A stretch of DNA of 20,587 nt from Actinoplanes liguriensis (GCA_000715855.1 KL571199.1:10815-31401), one strand, 5' to 3'. Shown: positions 12,616 to 18,786, counted from the stretch's first letter. Notes: generated from the letters alone by a model not told the origin. Made by a program: numbers and translations.

Positions 12616-12842
12616 CGGGTCGATCCCGCCGCAAGCCGCACCTGGCTGGGGTCGCAGTTGACCGAGCCATTCCCGTGAGCGATGTTGATATCGTCCGGGC
12701 CCCAGCCGATCACCCGGCCGGTCACGTCGAACTCGCCGGTCTCCGACCAGTACGAACCGTCGACCAGGCTGTTCAGCCCGATGATGTCGCCGTTGGGAAG
12801 CGTCCGCGTCTGCGATGTGTAGCCGGTTGCCGAAATCTCCAT
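12612..12842 (-). CDS. Orphan 76-aa beta-rich protein
   Basis: ATG at 12842, one base after the upstream stop, with GAGGAGAAC as Shine-Dalgarno in the upstream gene's last codons. EISATGYTSQTRTLPNGDIIG through GEFDVTGRVIGWGPDD is a run of short strands, suggesting a small barrel. No cysteine pair or catalytic residue set. Family not recognised. Confidence 0.85.
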   Translation of the reverse strand: MEISATGYTSQTRTLPNGDIIGLNSLVDGSYWSETGEFDVTGRVIGWGPDDINIAHGNGSVNCDPSQVRLAAGSTR

Positions 12843-12843
12843 G

Positions 12844-13077
12844 TCAGTTCTCCTCGTTCAGAGCGCGGCAGGCCCGCGTGTGGATGGATTCCAGAGCATC
12901 GCGGCCGCCGTCACCGGACGTGCCGCGGTAGGCGAGATCCCGGACGGCGGCGAGCTCGGCTGCCAAGCGGTCGGCTCGCTCCTTGTGGCGGCCCAGAGCG
13001 GTCACGGCGGCGTTGTATGCGTCCTGGGTGGGGACACACTGGTGCGGGCTGTACTCGGGAATGTGCAGGTCGCTCAC
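12844..13077 (-). CDS. Orphan 77-aa helical protein
   Basis: GTG at 13077 overlaps the upstream TGA (GTGA). After a short leader (VSDLHIPEYSPHQCVPTQD) it is a long amphipathic helix (AAVTALGRHKERADRLAAEL, AAVRDLAYRG) and a second helix near the end (ESIHTRACRALNEEN), so a coiled-coil hairpin is likely. No family recognised. Confidence 0.85.
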   Translation of the reverse strand: MSDLHIPEYSPHQCVPTQDAYNAAVTALGRHKERADRLAAELAAVRDLAYRGTSGDGGRDALESIHTRACRALNEEN

Positions 13078-13364
13078 AGCGACTCCCGCATCGGCATGAT
13101 CCGCAGGTTCGTGATCTCTTGGAACGACCACGCTGGCGCCGCGTGCTGGCAGCGGCAGGACGACGGTCCAACCGGGCATTCCTGGCAGGACACCAGTCGG
13201 CTCGGCGACCCAGCGGACCAGCGGGCATAAACCTCGCGGGCGGCGGCAGCAGGGACGTTGTCAATCCATACCAGCCGCTGGCCGCTCTCAGCCTTGAACT
13301 CGATTCGCCAGGCATCGTCGCCGGTGGCCTGCGCGAAGTCGATCCGCATCGGTTCCATGCTCAT
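13074..13364 (-). CDS. Orphan 96-aa protein with Cys cluster
   Basis: ATG at 13364 overlaps the upstream stop (ATGA). Residues 12-50 look like strands and a helix (AWRIEFKAESGQRLVWIDNV; AAAAREVYARW); SCQECPVGPSSCRCQH holds four Cys and a His that could bind zinc; the end (FQEITNLRIMPMRE) is beta-like. No known family. Confidence 0.85.
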   Translation of the reverse strand: MSMEPMRIDFAQATGDDAWRIEFKAESGQRLVWIDNVPAAAAREVYARWSAGSPSRLVSCQECPVGPSSCRCQHAAPAWSFQEITNLRIMPMRESL

Positions 13365-13603
13365 CGGTCGGCCTCGTCCAGGTCGAACTCGGCGACGATC
13401 AGCTCAGCCAGCCGACCGGCGCCCATCTGCTTGTCCGGGTTGATCCAGGAGATGTAGTCGGCCATGTCTCGGCCGCGGTTGTCCTGGAAGGACGGCGGCA
13501 TCTTCGCGACGATCGCCTCACCCAGCTCGGTGGGGCTCAGCCGGTTGTCGCCGTCGACCTGCCGGATCAGGCCGGCCATCGCAGCGATCACGTTGTGGGG
13601 CAT
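13361..13603 (-). CDS. Orphan 80-aa helical protein
   Basis: ATG at 13603 directly after the upstream TGA (TGAATG), with GGCGAGGAG as ribosome binding site. Two repeats of an 'L-x-E-x-I' helix: LIRQVDGDNRLSPTELGEAI and GAGRLAELIVAEFDLDEAD, with WINPDKQMG between them. DGDNRLSPTEL recalls an EF-hand loop but lacks the acidic residue at position 12. A similar helix appears in the 15850 gene. Confidence 0.85.
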   Translation of the reverse strand: MPHNVIAAMAGLIRQVDGDNRLSPTELGEAIVAKMPPSFQDNRGRDMADYISWINPDKQMGAGRLAELIVAEFDLDEADR

Positions 13604-13771
13604 TCAGTTCTCCTCGCCAGGTTGCACAAGATGGATGTGGCTGCGTCGGTCTTCCGCGTCATCGTCGGCCTGCCGTAGTTCGTCTTCCTCACGCTGGATC
13701 AGGTTGTTCCAGGCGCGACGGGACCTGTCTCGTATTTCTTGGAGCTCGCGGTCGGTCAGGTGGCCGGGCAT
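13604..13771 (-). CDS. Orphan 55-aa charged helical protein
   Basis: ATG at 13771, three bases past the upstream gene's stop, TGA at 13604-13606. The product is one long charged helix (DRELQEIRDRSRRAWNNLIQ, then EEDELRQADDDAEDRRS) with a short tail ending in GEEN. Short but with clear codon bias and exact fit between neighbours. It resembles small coiled-coil or DNA-mimic-like acidic peptides only in a general way; function unknown. Confidence 0.8.
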   Translation of the reverse strand: MPGHLTDRELQEIRDRSRRAWNNLIQREEDELRQADDDAEDRRSHIHLVQPGEEN

Positions 13772-13774
13772 CGG

Positions 13775-13999
13775 TCAGGGCGCCTCGTCGGTGTCGAGGG
13801 CAGGCTGTTCGAACGTCGGCACGAGCTCGCCGGCCGCGGTCACCGTCACCAACCCGGCCGCCTGCAGCCGGGCGATCGACTCGTCCAGAAACCGGGACGT
13901 CGACAGCACACCCAGCTTCTCGGCCAAGTCCAGACGGGTCCGGCAGCCGGCACGCAGCAAGGCGAGGGTGCGGTTGTCGGGAATGTCATGGCCGGTCAC
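13775..13999 (-). CDS. Winged-helix-like DNA-binding protein
   Basis: GTG at 13999 overlaps the upstream TGA (GTGA). 74 aa with a winged-helix pattern: TLALLRAGCRTRLDLAEKLG, then STSRFLDESIARLQAAGL as the recognition region, and VTVTAAGELVPTFEQ as wing. Similar in size and layout to the protein at 5906-6109 in the plus-strand operon. Probably a small repressor or adaptor; target unknown. Confidence 0.75.
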   Translation of the reverse strand: MTGHDIPDNRTLALLRAGCRTRLDLAEKLGVLSTSRFLDESIARLQAAGLVTVTAAGELVPTFEQPALDTDEAP

Positions 14000-14187
14000 G
14001 GCCGGACCACCTCAACGTCGGCGCCCATCGCGCGGGCCACATCTTCGGCCACGACCGCCGCGACCCCCGCCGGGGACAGGGGCGGCTCGCCGGGCACATC
14101 CGTGTCGGACACGGACGCAACGGTCCGGCCGTCAACCTGCACCGATAGCAGGCCAGGCTCGCGGCGGATCACCATCCGGGCGGTCAC
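13996..14187 (-). CDS. Orphan 63-aa protein
   Basis: GTG at 14187 overlaps the upstream TGA. Strands at the start (TARMVIRREPGLLSVQVDGR and VASVSDTDVPG), then a helix GVAAVVAEDVARAMGADVEV. Resembles a small alpha/beta fold; no family recognised. Confidence 0.85.
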   Translation of the reverse strand: MTARMVIRREPGLLSVQVDGRTVASVSDTDVPGEPPLSPAGVAAVVAEDVARAMGADVEVVRP

Positions 14188-14666
14188 GGCGCCGACTCCG
14201 TGTACCGGGCCAGCGCCTGCTCAAACGGCACGTCGTCGTCCTCGAACGTGTGCTCCGGGAAGTCAGCGTCCGGATACCCATCCGAGGGCACCGTAACGTC
14301 CTCACCCACCTGCTCGGCCACCGCAAGCGCCACCTCAGACGGAGACGCCACACGCGGCACCTCCAGGTCGTACACGAACCGGCCGTTGCTCCGGTGCGAC
14401 TCAGTGACCGTGACGAGGCACCAGCCCCGGTCCTCGGTCCAGGCCACGTTGACCTCTTCGTTCGTCCAGATCGGCAGCGTGCTCGACTCGCTCAACACGT
14501 TCACGTTCAGGCTGATGAAGCCGTCGCGCGGATCGTTGGGCTCGGCAGACCAGTCATTCACCGGGTAGCCGGCAGCAGCGATCGCCTGGGCGACGGTGGA
14601 GAGGTACGCCTCGTGCGCCTGGTGGTAGCCGCGGCCGCCCGGGTACAGGTCGTTCATGGTGGTCAT
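14184..14666 (-). CDS. DUF6292-like protein
   Basis: 160 aa, ATG at 14666 (TGATG with upstream stop); ATG 14657 is a possible alternative. Pattern fits DUF6292, an actinobacterial family: helix AYLSTVAQAIAAAGYPVNDW, a conserved strand region DGFISLNVNVL, VNVAWTEDRGWCLVTVTES, and a terminal helix SEVALAVAEQVGE. An acidic tail (EHTFEDDDVPFEQ) follows. DUF6292 members occur on mobile elements and have no known function. Assignment by motif order only. Confidence 0.65.
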   Translation of the reverse strand: MTTMNDLYPGGRGYHQAHEAYLSTVAQAIAAAGYPVNDWSAEPNDPRDGFISLNVNVLSESSTLPIWTNEEVNVAWTEDRGWCLVTVTESHRSNGRFVYDLEVPRVASPSEVALAVAEQVGEDVTVPSDGYPDADFPEHTFEDDDVPFEQALARYTESAP

Positions 14667-14878
14667 CAGGCACCCAGCCGGTCGGCGAGAACCCGCAGGT
14701 CGCCCCAGGTTAGGCCGGTCACCTCGTGGTCGCCGTAGATGCCGCGGGTCGCCTCAACCACGTAGCGGTCGTCGGGGACGTTGTCCTTGGCGTAGACGTC
14801 GAGGGTGTGCCGCAACCGGGCGACCGGGTCGTCGCCGGGGTGCGAGTGCTGGGCACGGGTGTCGTCGGCGAAAGCCAT
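14666..14878 (-). CDS. Orphan 70-aa protein
   Basis: ATG at 14878 shares a base with the upstream stop (TGATG); a much longer in-frame reading to 15109 is Arg-rich shadow and is rejected. Begins MAFADDTRAQHSHPGDDPV, then helix LRHTLDVYAKDNVP, strand YVVEATRGIYG and helix WGDLRVLADRLG. No family recognised. Confidence 0.85.
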   Translation of the reverse strand: MAFADDTRAQHSHPGDDPVARLRHTLDVYAKDNVPDDRYVVEATRGIYGDHEVTGLTWGDLRVLADRLGA

Positions 14879-15387
14879 CAGTCCTCCTTGTTCGTGCGGG
14901 TCAGGAACGCGTCGATCGCGTCCAGGTCTTCGGGCTGCAAGCCCAGCCGCGATACGGGCATGAGCAGCAGCGCCCGCCCTTCGTGCTCGGCGCGGACGAT
15001 CTCGGGGAACAGCAGGCGCGCGGCCGCGGCCTCTTCGTCGTCGGCCCAGATCAGCCGGCGCCCTTCGGCCAGCACAGCCAGGGCGGCGTTGACTTTCATG
15101 TCGCCCCACGACAGATGCGGCGGCCGGTCCGTAAACGCACGCGGCGCCGCGATGCCGATCAGGTCTTCGAACGCGGCGAGTTCGGTCTCAAGGTTGCACC
15201 AGGTCGTGGCCCAGCGGAACTCGACCGTGGCCGACCGGTACAGCCTGTGCAGCCGGTGGACCAGTGCCGGGCTGTAGCGGATCGCAGACCGGGACACCTT
15301 CGTGTGGACGAGCAGGCCATCCCAGGACGGCTCGAACACGTTGAGAACGCCGTCCACGTCGAGGAGGAGCACGGGCAGATCTGACAT
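14878..15387 (-). CDS. HAD-fold phosphatase-like protein (HAD_SAK type)
   Basis: 169 aa, ATG at 15387 (TGATG junction). HAD signature motifs in order: LLLDVDGVLN with nucleophile D10 and acid D12; WATTW with T61/T62 (motif II); GDMKVNA with K98 (motif III); IWADDE with D116/D117 (motif IV). This matches the small HAD domains found in phage and Swiss-army-knife RNA repair proteins, which typically remove phosphates from nucleic-acid ends or small molecules. All catalytic residues are present, so activity is likely. Substrate is not determined; nucleic-acid 3'/5' phosphate removal is an inference from the family. Confidence 0.85.
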   Translation of the reverse strand: MSDLPVLLLDVDGVLNVFEPSWDGLLVHTKVSRSAIRYSPALVHRLHRLYRSATVEFRWATTWCNLETELAAFEDLIGIAAPRAFTDRPPHLSWGDMKVNAALAVLAEGRRLIWADDEEAAAARLLFPEIVRAEHEGRALLLMPVSRLGLQPEDLDAIDAFLTRTNKED

Positions 15388-15650
15388 CAGCGGTCCAGCA
15401 GGTCGGCGGCGGTCAGGCCGTTCACGTCGACCCGCTCTTTCCAATGCTCGGCGACTTCGAGCGCAAGCCGCTCGTCGAAGCGGAGGGCATCCGCGGCGGA
15501 CGGAGACCATTCGCCGTTGGCCACGAGGTAGTAGCTGCCGTGCACCAGCACCCACTCGTCGGTCGATCCGCGCCGCTTGACCCGGATGGCCAGGTGCCGC
15601 CACTCCTGGTGGTCGGAGGGCAGGGCACAGACGGCGTGCTCGGTGATCAT
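15387..15650 (-). CDS. Orphan 87-aa protein
   Basis: ATG at 15650, TAATG junction with the upstream gene. Strand-rich start (EWRHLAIRVKRRGSTDEWVL, VHGSYYLVANGEW), then a helix FDERLALEVAEHWKERVDV. Directly upstream of the HAD gene and translationally coupled to it. No family recognised. Confidence 0.85.
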   Translation of the reverse strand: MITEHAVCALPSDHQEWRHLAIRVKRRGSTDEWVLVHGSYYLVANGEWSPSAADALRFDERLALEVAEHWKERVDVNGLTAADLLDR

Positions 15651-15850
15651 TAGACGTCCTCTGCGCCGTCGGTGATGACCTGGATGCCGCCGCTATCGGC
15701 GTTCGATGCCTCGACGTCCCAGACGTTCTTGCGGATCGTTGCTCGCTCGTCGTCGGTGAGCGCATTCCACTGCTTGACGGTGAGTTCGGTGTCGTGCTCG
15801 GACTCGGTGTTGATGTGGATCGAGATGCGGATCTTCACGGTTTCGGGCAT
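15650..15850 (-). CDS. Orphan 66-aa protein
   Basis: ATG at 15850, TGATG junction. First strand pair ETVKIRISIHINTESEHDTEL, then helix QWNALTDDERATIRKNVWDV and an acidic end. The layout recalls other strand-helix orphans in the window, for example 20369-20569, but identity is too low to call homology. Confidence 0.85.
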   Translation of the reverse strand: MPETVKIRISIHINTESEHDTELTVKQWNALTDDERATIRKNVWDVEASNADSGGIQVITDGAEDV

Positions 15851-16098
15851 CAGTTCTCGTCCTCCTCGTCGAGGTCTTCCTCGATCGCCTCAGCAAGAGC
15901 GGCAGCGATGTCGCCGGTGGTGAGTTGCGTCCGGTCGCCTAGCTCGCGGATGTAGTCGGCCACTTGGTCGCCGTCGACTTCGGCCAGGCCCGCGTCGGAG
16001 AGGGCGTCTGCGATCGGCGTGCCGAGGGCTGATGCGGGGGCAGTCCAGTCGCCGACTTCGCGATCGATGACCCGGCGGATGACGAACTCGATGTCCAT
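15850..16098 (-). CDS. Orphan 82-aa protein, first gene of large minus operon
   Basis: ATG at 16098 with AAAGGGG upstream, preferred to an in-frame start at 16131 inside the divergent promoter. MDIEFVIRRVIDREVGDWT, then VDGDQVADYIRELGDRTQL and helix TTGDIAAALAEAIEEDLDEED with a very acidic end. The helical repeat resembles the one in the 13361 gene. It heads a 21-gene co-directional chain. No family recognised. Confidence 0.85.
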   Translation of the reverse strand: MDIEFVIRRVIDREVGDWTAPASALGTPIADALSDAGLAEVDGDQVADYIRELGDRTQLTTGDIAAALAEAIEEDLDEEDEN

Positions 16099-16120
16099 CT
16101 GACCCCTTTGGCTTGACGAC

Positions 16121-16149
16121 TTGATGTGCACACCAAGTGTGCCTACTGT
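16121..16149 (+). promoter_or_regulatory. Promoter of the 16156 island, leaderless
   Basis: TTGATG (16121-16126), 17-base spacer, TACTGT (16144-16149). Transcription would start at about 16156, exactly on the A of the ATG, so the mRNA is probably leaderless, a common arrangement in actinobacteria. Confidence 0.65.
16128..16142. promoter_or_regulatory. Operator-like palindrome GCACACCAAGTGTGC
   Basis: Perfect inverted repeat GCACAC-CAA-GTGTGC filling the spacer of the plus-strand promoter. Two more direct GTGTGC half sites follow at 16150-16155 and 16170-16175. A bound dimer would block the island promoter; the island's own small protein is one candidate. Confidence 0.55.
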
Positions 16150-16165
16150 GTGTGCATGATGTCAA
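16136..16165 (-). promoter_or_regulatory. Possible promoter of the large minus operon
   Basis: TTGACA on the minus strand (16165-16160) is a perfect -35 box, but the matching -10 (CACACT, 16141-16136, 18-base spacer) is poor. It overlaps the divergent plus-strand promoter and the GTGTGC repeats, so both directions may be controlled together. Confidence 0.35.
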
Positions 16166-16434
16166 CCGAGTGTGCACCATCGGTACGCCAACTGAGTTGT
16201 GCGATCATGCTGGTCATGCGGGATGAGCACGAGCGGGCACTAGCCGAAGCAGCCGAGCAGTACGAGCGGGCCCAGACTGCTGCGCGTGAGGCCAGCAACC
16301 GTCTCGCCGAGGCCATGCGGGCCGCCTATGCCGATGGGGAACAGCAGTCCGCCATCCTGCGTGCGGCCAAGCACGTCTGGTCCCGCGAGTACCTGCGAGT
16401 CGTGCTTGGCCTGGCAAAGCGAGCCGCTAAATGA
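16156..16434 (+). CDS. Small helical, HTH-like protein
   Basis: 92 aa from ATG 16156 at the predicted transcription start; in-frame ATGs at 16159, 16207 and 16216 are alternatives, none with a clear Shine-Dalgarno box. After a Cys-containing start it is a long Ala/Glu/Arg helix (DEHERALAEAAEQYERAQTA) followed by AMRAAYADGEQQSAILRAAK and HVWSREYLRVVLGLAKR, which has the spacing of a helix-turn-helix. It may be the island's regulator; the GCACAC palindrome in its promoter would suit autoregulation. Overlaps the nuclease-like gene by ATGA. Confidence 0.7.
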   Translation: MMSTECAPSVRQLSCAIMLVMRDEHERALAEAAEQYERAQTAAREASNRLAEAMRAAYADGEQQSAILRAAKHVWSREYLRVVLGLAKRAAK

Positions 16435-17009
16435 TCGAAGCTGCAACGGATGAAACGACTGCGCTCTACAAGATGTACGGACATGGCGGCGGGCTGCTTT
16501 ACGTCGGGATCACCTGCGACATTGGCTCCCGTTTCACCTCGCACCGCGGGAAAAAGCCCTGGTGGACGGAGGTAGCGCGGATCGACCTAGAGCAACACCC
16601 CACCCGCGATGCCGCACTACTTGCAGAGGCCGAAGCGATCCGAAGTCTCAAACCTCGCTGGAACGTCGTTCACAACCAAGGTGCAAGGTGCGGGCGGCCA
16701 ACAACCAACTGGGCATGGGTGCGCATGCAGCGCGATCGGCGAGTTCTGGCGCTGGTTGAGGCCGGCCTCGACGGTTACGACATCCAGCGAGGCCTCGGCA
16801 CCTCGCAAGCAAACATCTCTGAATCCCTGAAACGCCTTCACGAGATTGGCGCTATCAAAGTCGTTCCGCCGCGCAGGCACCCCGGAAGCGCTCGAAACAG
16901 GAGAAGCGGACCGCAAGAGGATCAGGCCCGTACGCTTCTCCGCGCAACCGGGCTAAGCATGATGCGTCATAGCGAAGTGCTGGAAGACAAGGGCGCCCCG
17001 CCGGACTAG
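16431..17009 (+). CDS. GIY-YIG nuclease-like protein with C-terminal HTH
   Basis: 192 aa, ATG at 16431 fixed by the ATGA overlap. Residues 11-81 are a GIY-YIG domain: LYKMYG (GIY), LLYVGIT (YIG), conserved R34, H38, a KKPWW segment, Glu66/Glu68 in AEAEAIRSLKPRWNVVH and N78. These are the metal-dependent active-site residues of the family, so DNA cleavage is likely. Residues 92-155 look like a winged helix (RVLALVEAGLDGYDIQRGLG; ISESLKRLHEIGAIKVV) that could give sequence choice. Compared with homing or restriction GIY-YIG enzymes it is compact. The stop lies in the loop of the island terminator. Confidence 0.8.
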   Translation: MIEAATDETTALYKMYGHGGGLLYVGITCDIGSRFTSHRGKKPWWTEVARIDLEQHPTRDAALLAEAEAIRSLKPRWNVVHNQGARCGRPTTNWAWVRMQRDRRVLALVEAGLDGYDIQRGLGTSQANISESLKRLHEIGAIKVVPPRRHPGSARNRRSGPQEDQARTLLRATGLSMMRHSEVLEDKGAPPD

Positions 17010-17018
17010 CGGGGCGCC
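16992..17018 (+). terminator. Terminator of the GIY-YIG island
   Basis: GGCGCCCCGC (16992-17001) and GCGGGGCGCC (17009-17018) form a perfect 10-base stem around a 7-base loop that contains the TAG stop. It may also act on minus-strand transcripts leaving the 17022 gene, which ends only four bases away. Confidence 0.7.
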
Positions 17019-17021
17019 TCA

Positions 17022-17198
17022 TCAGTGCGTCTGGTCGACGTGGACCTCGACCGCCTGGACGGTGTCCTCGAACTGCCCGCGATCCGAGATGACCTCACCG
17101 CACGGGCACACGCCTTCAACCCAGTCCTCGTCCTCGCCGACCATCACGATCGGCACGACCGTGGCCCCGTCGTCGGACACCACCTGCACGCGGGCCAT
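17022..17198 (-). CDS. 58-aa C2H2-like zinc protein
   Basis: ATG at 17198 (TGATG junction), TGA at 17022-17024. Starts with strands (ARVQVVSDDGATVVPIVMVG) and then WVEGVCPCGEVISDRG followed by a helix with two His near the end (VEVHVDQTH). The C-x-C plus H-x4-H set could hold one zinc, as in other tiny actinophage fingers. Possible nucleic-acid binder; unproven. The stop abuts the convergent terminator. Confidence 0.85.
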   Translation of the reverse strand: MARVQVVSDDGATVVPIVMVGEDEDWVEGVCPCGEVISDRGQFEDTVQAVEVHVDQTH

Positions 17199-17380
17199 CA
17201 GCGCACCTCGGTCCGCAGCACGTTCTCGATCTCGTCCAGGTACACGCCGGCCTCATCAACCAGCACCACGCGCGTGCCGTCCGGCCCGGCGTTCAGCCAG
17301 TACCAGACGTTGTTGAGCTCGAACGGCTTGTCGTCGTGCGGGTGCACCACCAGCGTCTCCGCGAACACGCCCGCGGTCAC
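17198..17380 (-). CDS. Orphan 60-aa protein
   Basis: GTG at 17380 overlaps the upstream TGA (GTGA). Alternating strands: FAETLVVHPHDDKPFELNNV, WYWLNAGPDGTRVVLVDEAG and a short terminal helix (LDEIENVLRTEV). No cysteine or catalytic motif. Family not recognised. Confidence 0.85.
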   Translation of the reverse strand: MTAGVFAETLVVHPHDDKPFELNNVWYWLNAGPDGTRVVLVDEAGVYLDEIENVLRTEVR

Positions 17381-17568
17381 TGGTAGCACCCGGCCGTCTC
17401 GGCAAGCTGCACGCCGCCGGCGTTAACCAGCCGCAACACATGCCTGTCGTCGTACTCGGTCGCATACTCAGCCAGGGCTGCAGCCGCCGCAGCATCGCCG
17501 TCGCGGGTCAGGTAGACGGCTGCCCGTAGCTCACCGCAGTCCAATACTGTGATCTCGTAGTCAGGCAT
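17377..17568 (-). CDS. Orphan 63-aa protein
   Basis: ATG at 17568 overlaps the upstream gene by eight bases. Strand DYEITVLDCGELRAAVYLTR, helix AAAAAALAEYATEYDDRH, strand VLRLVNAGGVQLAE: a compact beta-alpha-beta unit. No family recognised. Confidence 0.8.
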   Translation of the reverse strand: MPDYEITVLDCGELRAAVYLTRDGDAAAAAALAEYATEYDDRHVLRLVNAGGVQLAETAGCYQ

Positions 17569-17707
17569 CAGCCTGCAGCCGGTCATCGCGCTTGCCCGCG
17601 GACTCCCGAAGCATCTCCGCGAACAGCCGAACGTCCAGCGTCTGTGCCGGCTGCGGTGCGCGGTGGTACCCGGCGATCCGCCCGCGGCCTGCCGTATTGT
17701 TGGTCAT
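17561..17707 (-). CDS. Orphan 48-aa protein
   Basis: ATG at 17707 with GGAAGGGG upstream; a longer in-frame reading to 17758 would cross the terminator hairpin. TNNTAGRGRIAGYHRAPQPA is probably disordered; TLDVRLFAEMLRESAGKRDD is helical. Supported mainly by its ribosome binding site and overlap with the next gene. Confidence 0.75.
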   Translation of the reverse strand: MTNNTAGRGRIAGYHRAPQPAQTLDVRLFAEMLRESAGKRDDRLQADA

Positions 17708-17740
17708 GAGTGATCCCCTTCCAATGGTGTTGCTCGGAAA

Positions 17741-17772
17741 GGCGGGCCCGGCTCTCACGCTGAGGGCCCGCC
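17741..17772 (-). terminator. Terminator hairpin between minus-strand operons
   Basis: GGCGGGCCC (17741-17749) and GGGCCCGCC (17764-17772) pair perfectly with a 14-base loop; on the minus strand TTTCC follows. It begins eight bases past the stop of the 17781 gene and separates it from the 17707 gene. Confidence 0.7.
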
Positions 17773-17780
17773 GATTTCGT

Positions 17781-18068
17781 CTACTGCGGGTCGCCGATCA
17801 GTGACCGGATCGCCTCGTCTGCGGTGAACGCGCCCCGGCCGTGCAGATGCTCCCGCCGGTACGCCTCATCGTCGAAACCCGGCTCCTCGCACTGCGGGTA
17901 GGGCCAGGCGTCCCATTGCTGTCCGGTCTCTGTGACCAGCCACGCACGGCCGTCATGGTGGCGGGCAATGATGTGCCGCCACTCGCCACGCCACGAGTTG
18001 GGTTCCTCGCCGAGCAGTTCGACGCGGCCGTGCTCGTAGACGCCGGCCAGATCGGCGCGGACGTTCAC
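17781..18068 (-). CDS. Orphan 95-aa protein
   Basis: GTG at 18068 overlaps the upstream TGA. Strands with aromatic residues (WRGEWRHIIARHHDGRAWLV; TETGQQWDAWPYPQCEEPGF), a middle with charged His/Arg, and a final helix FTADEAIRSLIGD. TAG stop at 17781-17783, then the terminator. No family recognised. Confidence 0.85.
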   Translation of the reverse strand: MNVRADLAGVYEHGRVELLGEEPNSWRGEWRHIIARHHDGRAWLVTETGQQWDAWPYPQCEEPGFDDEAYRREHLHGRGAFTADEAIRSLIGDPQ

Positions 18069-18265
18069 TGGTGCATCTCCTGTACTGAGTTGAGCGCGAG
18101 GTTGGCGCCGCCCTGCTGGATGATGCTGTCGAGCAGTCGGTCACCGAATGCCGGGTTGAGCAGCGAGATCTGCTCCAGCAGTTCCTGGGCCTTCGCGCCG
18201 TCGTGGGCGGTGACAGCCGTGTTCAGGTCGTTGACGGCGACCTTCAACAGCGGGTCGACGCTCAC
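18065..18265 (-). CDS. Orphan 66-aa helical protein
   Basis: GTG at 18265 overlaps the upstream TGA. VDPLLKVAVNDLNTAVTAHD, then AKAQELLEQISLLNPAFGDR and LLDSIIQQGGANLALNSVQE: three helices, almost no aromatic residues. Likely a small helical bundle. No family recognised. Confidence 0.85.
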   Translation of the reverse strand: MSVDPLLKVAVNDLNTAVTAHDGAKAQELLEQISLLNPAFGDRLLDSIIQQGGANLALNSVQEMHQ

Positions 18266-18495
18266 CGGCCGACCTCCTGCATCACCGTGGCGACCATGTT
18301 CTCCGTGATGTCGGCATGCCCGGCGTCGCGCAGGTCTTCCCACACGAGGCGGGCCGTCCACACCGGCGGGGCGTCCGCGAGATGGTCGGCGATGACCTGC
18401 CGTGCAGCCGCGGGCACGTCAACCGCACCTGGATACATGTCGAGCGAATGACGGCGGTCGGAACGCAGTTGAATGTCTTCGTCGCGGACGCTCAT
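18262..18495 (-). CDS. Small helical protein of a repeated family
   Basis: ATG at 18495 overlaps the upstream TGA. After 25 polar residues the rest is helical: VPAAARQVIADHLADAP, then WTARLVWEDLRDAGHADITENMV and TVMQEVGR. The 'LR-x2-G...D-I-T-x2-M-V-x2-V-M' pattern matches the genes at 2071-2292 and 19342-19518. Possibly a small HTH-like module; function unknown. Confidence 0.85.
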   Translation of the reverse strand: MSVRDEDIQLRSDRRHSLDMYPGAVDVPAAARQVIADHLADAPPVWTARLVWEDLRDAGHADITENMVATVMQEVGR

Positions 18496-18710
18496 CGCAG
18501 GAACTCCTCGCCCGCGCCGGGCCCGCCCCACACCTCGGCCAGGGCCGCCTTGTCTCCGGGCGGCGCGTCGGCTGCCCGGAGCAGGTCTTTCCGGTCGGAG
18601 CCGTCCTGCCGTGCCTGCCGGTTGATCTGGTCGCCGAGCGCCTGCTGTGCCTCGGTCAGGTTCTCGAACCCGGCATAGTCCTGCCGGGCGTCGTACGTGT
18701 AGCTGCTCAT
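18492..18710 (-). CDS. Orphan 72-aa helical protein
   Basis: ATG at 18710. A Tyr-rich start (SSYTYDARQDYAGFENLTE) leads to charged helices (AQQALGDQINRQARQDGSDR; KAALAEVWGGPG). Shine-Dalgarno is weak (GAGAACGGAT). It opens a four-gene operon; a shared GGTCTGACCG element lies 23 bases upstream. Confidence 0.8.
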   Translation of the reverse strand: MSSYTYDARQDYAGFENLTEAQQALGDQINRQARQDGSDRKDLLRAADAPPGDKAALAEVWGGPGAGEEFLR

Positions 18711-18732
18711 GATGATCCGTTCTCAGCGGCCT

Positions 18733-18742
18733 GGTCTGACCG
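18733..18742. repeat. GGTCTGACCG element, copy 1
   Basis: Ten-base near-palindrome 23 bases upstream of the ATG at 18710; an identical copy lies 27 bases upstream of the ATG at 19064. The rest of the 18711-18786 gap shows no clear promoter. Confidence 0.45.
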
Positions 18743-18786
18743 TCCGCCCCAACTCCCGGCACACGTCCAGGGGTCAGAGCGGCAGG

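Noticed and set aside
13520..13570. EF-hand-like stretch DGDNRLSPTEL in the 13361 gene
   Set aside because: Position 12 of the loop is Gly instead of Glu/Asp and position 5 is Arg, so calcium binding is unlikely.
13464..14738. Plus-strand open frame of 424 codons
   Set aside because: Antisense to a chain of coupled minus-strand genes including the DUF6292-like one; Arg/Ser-rich low-complexity product.
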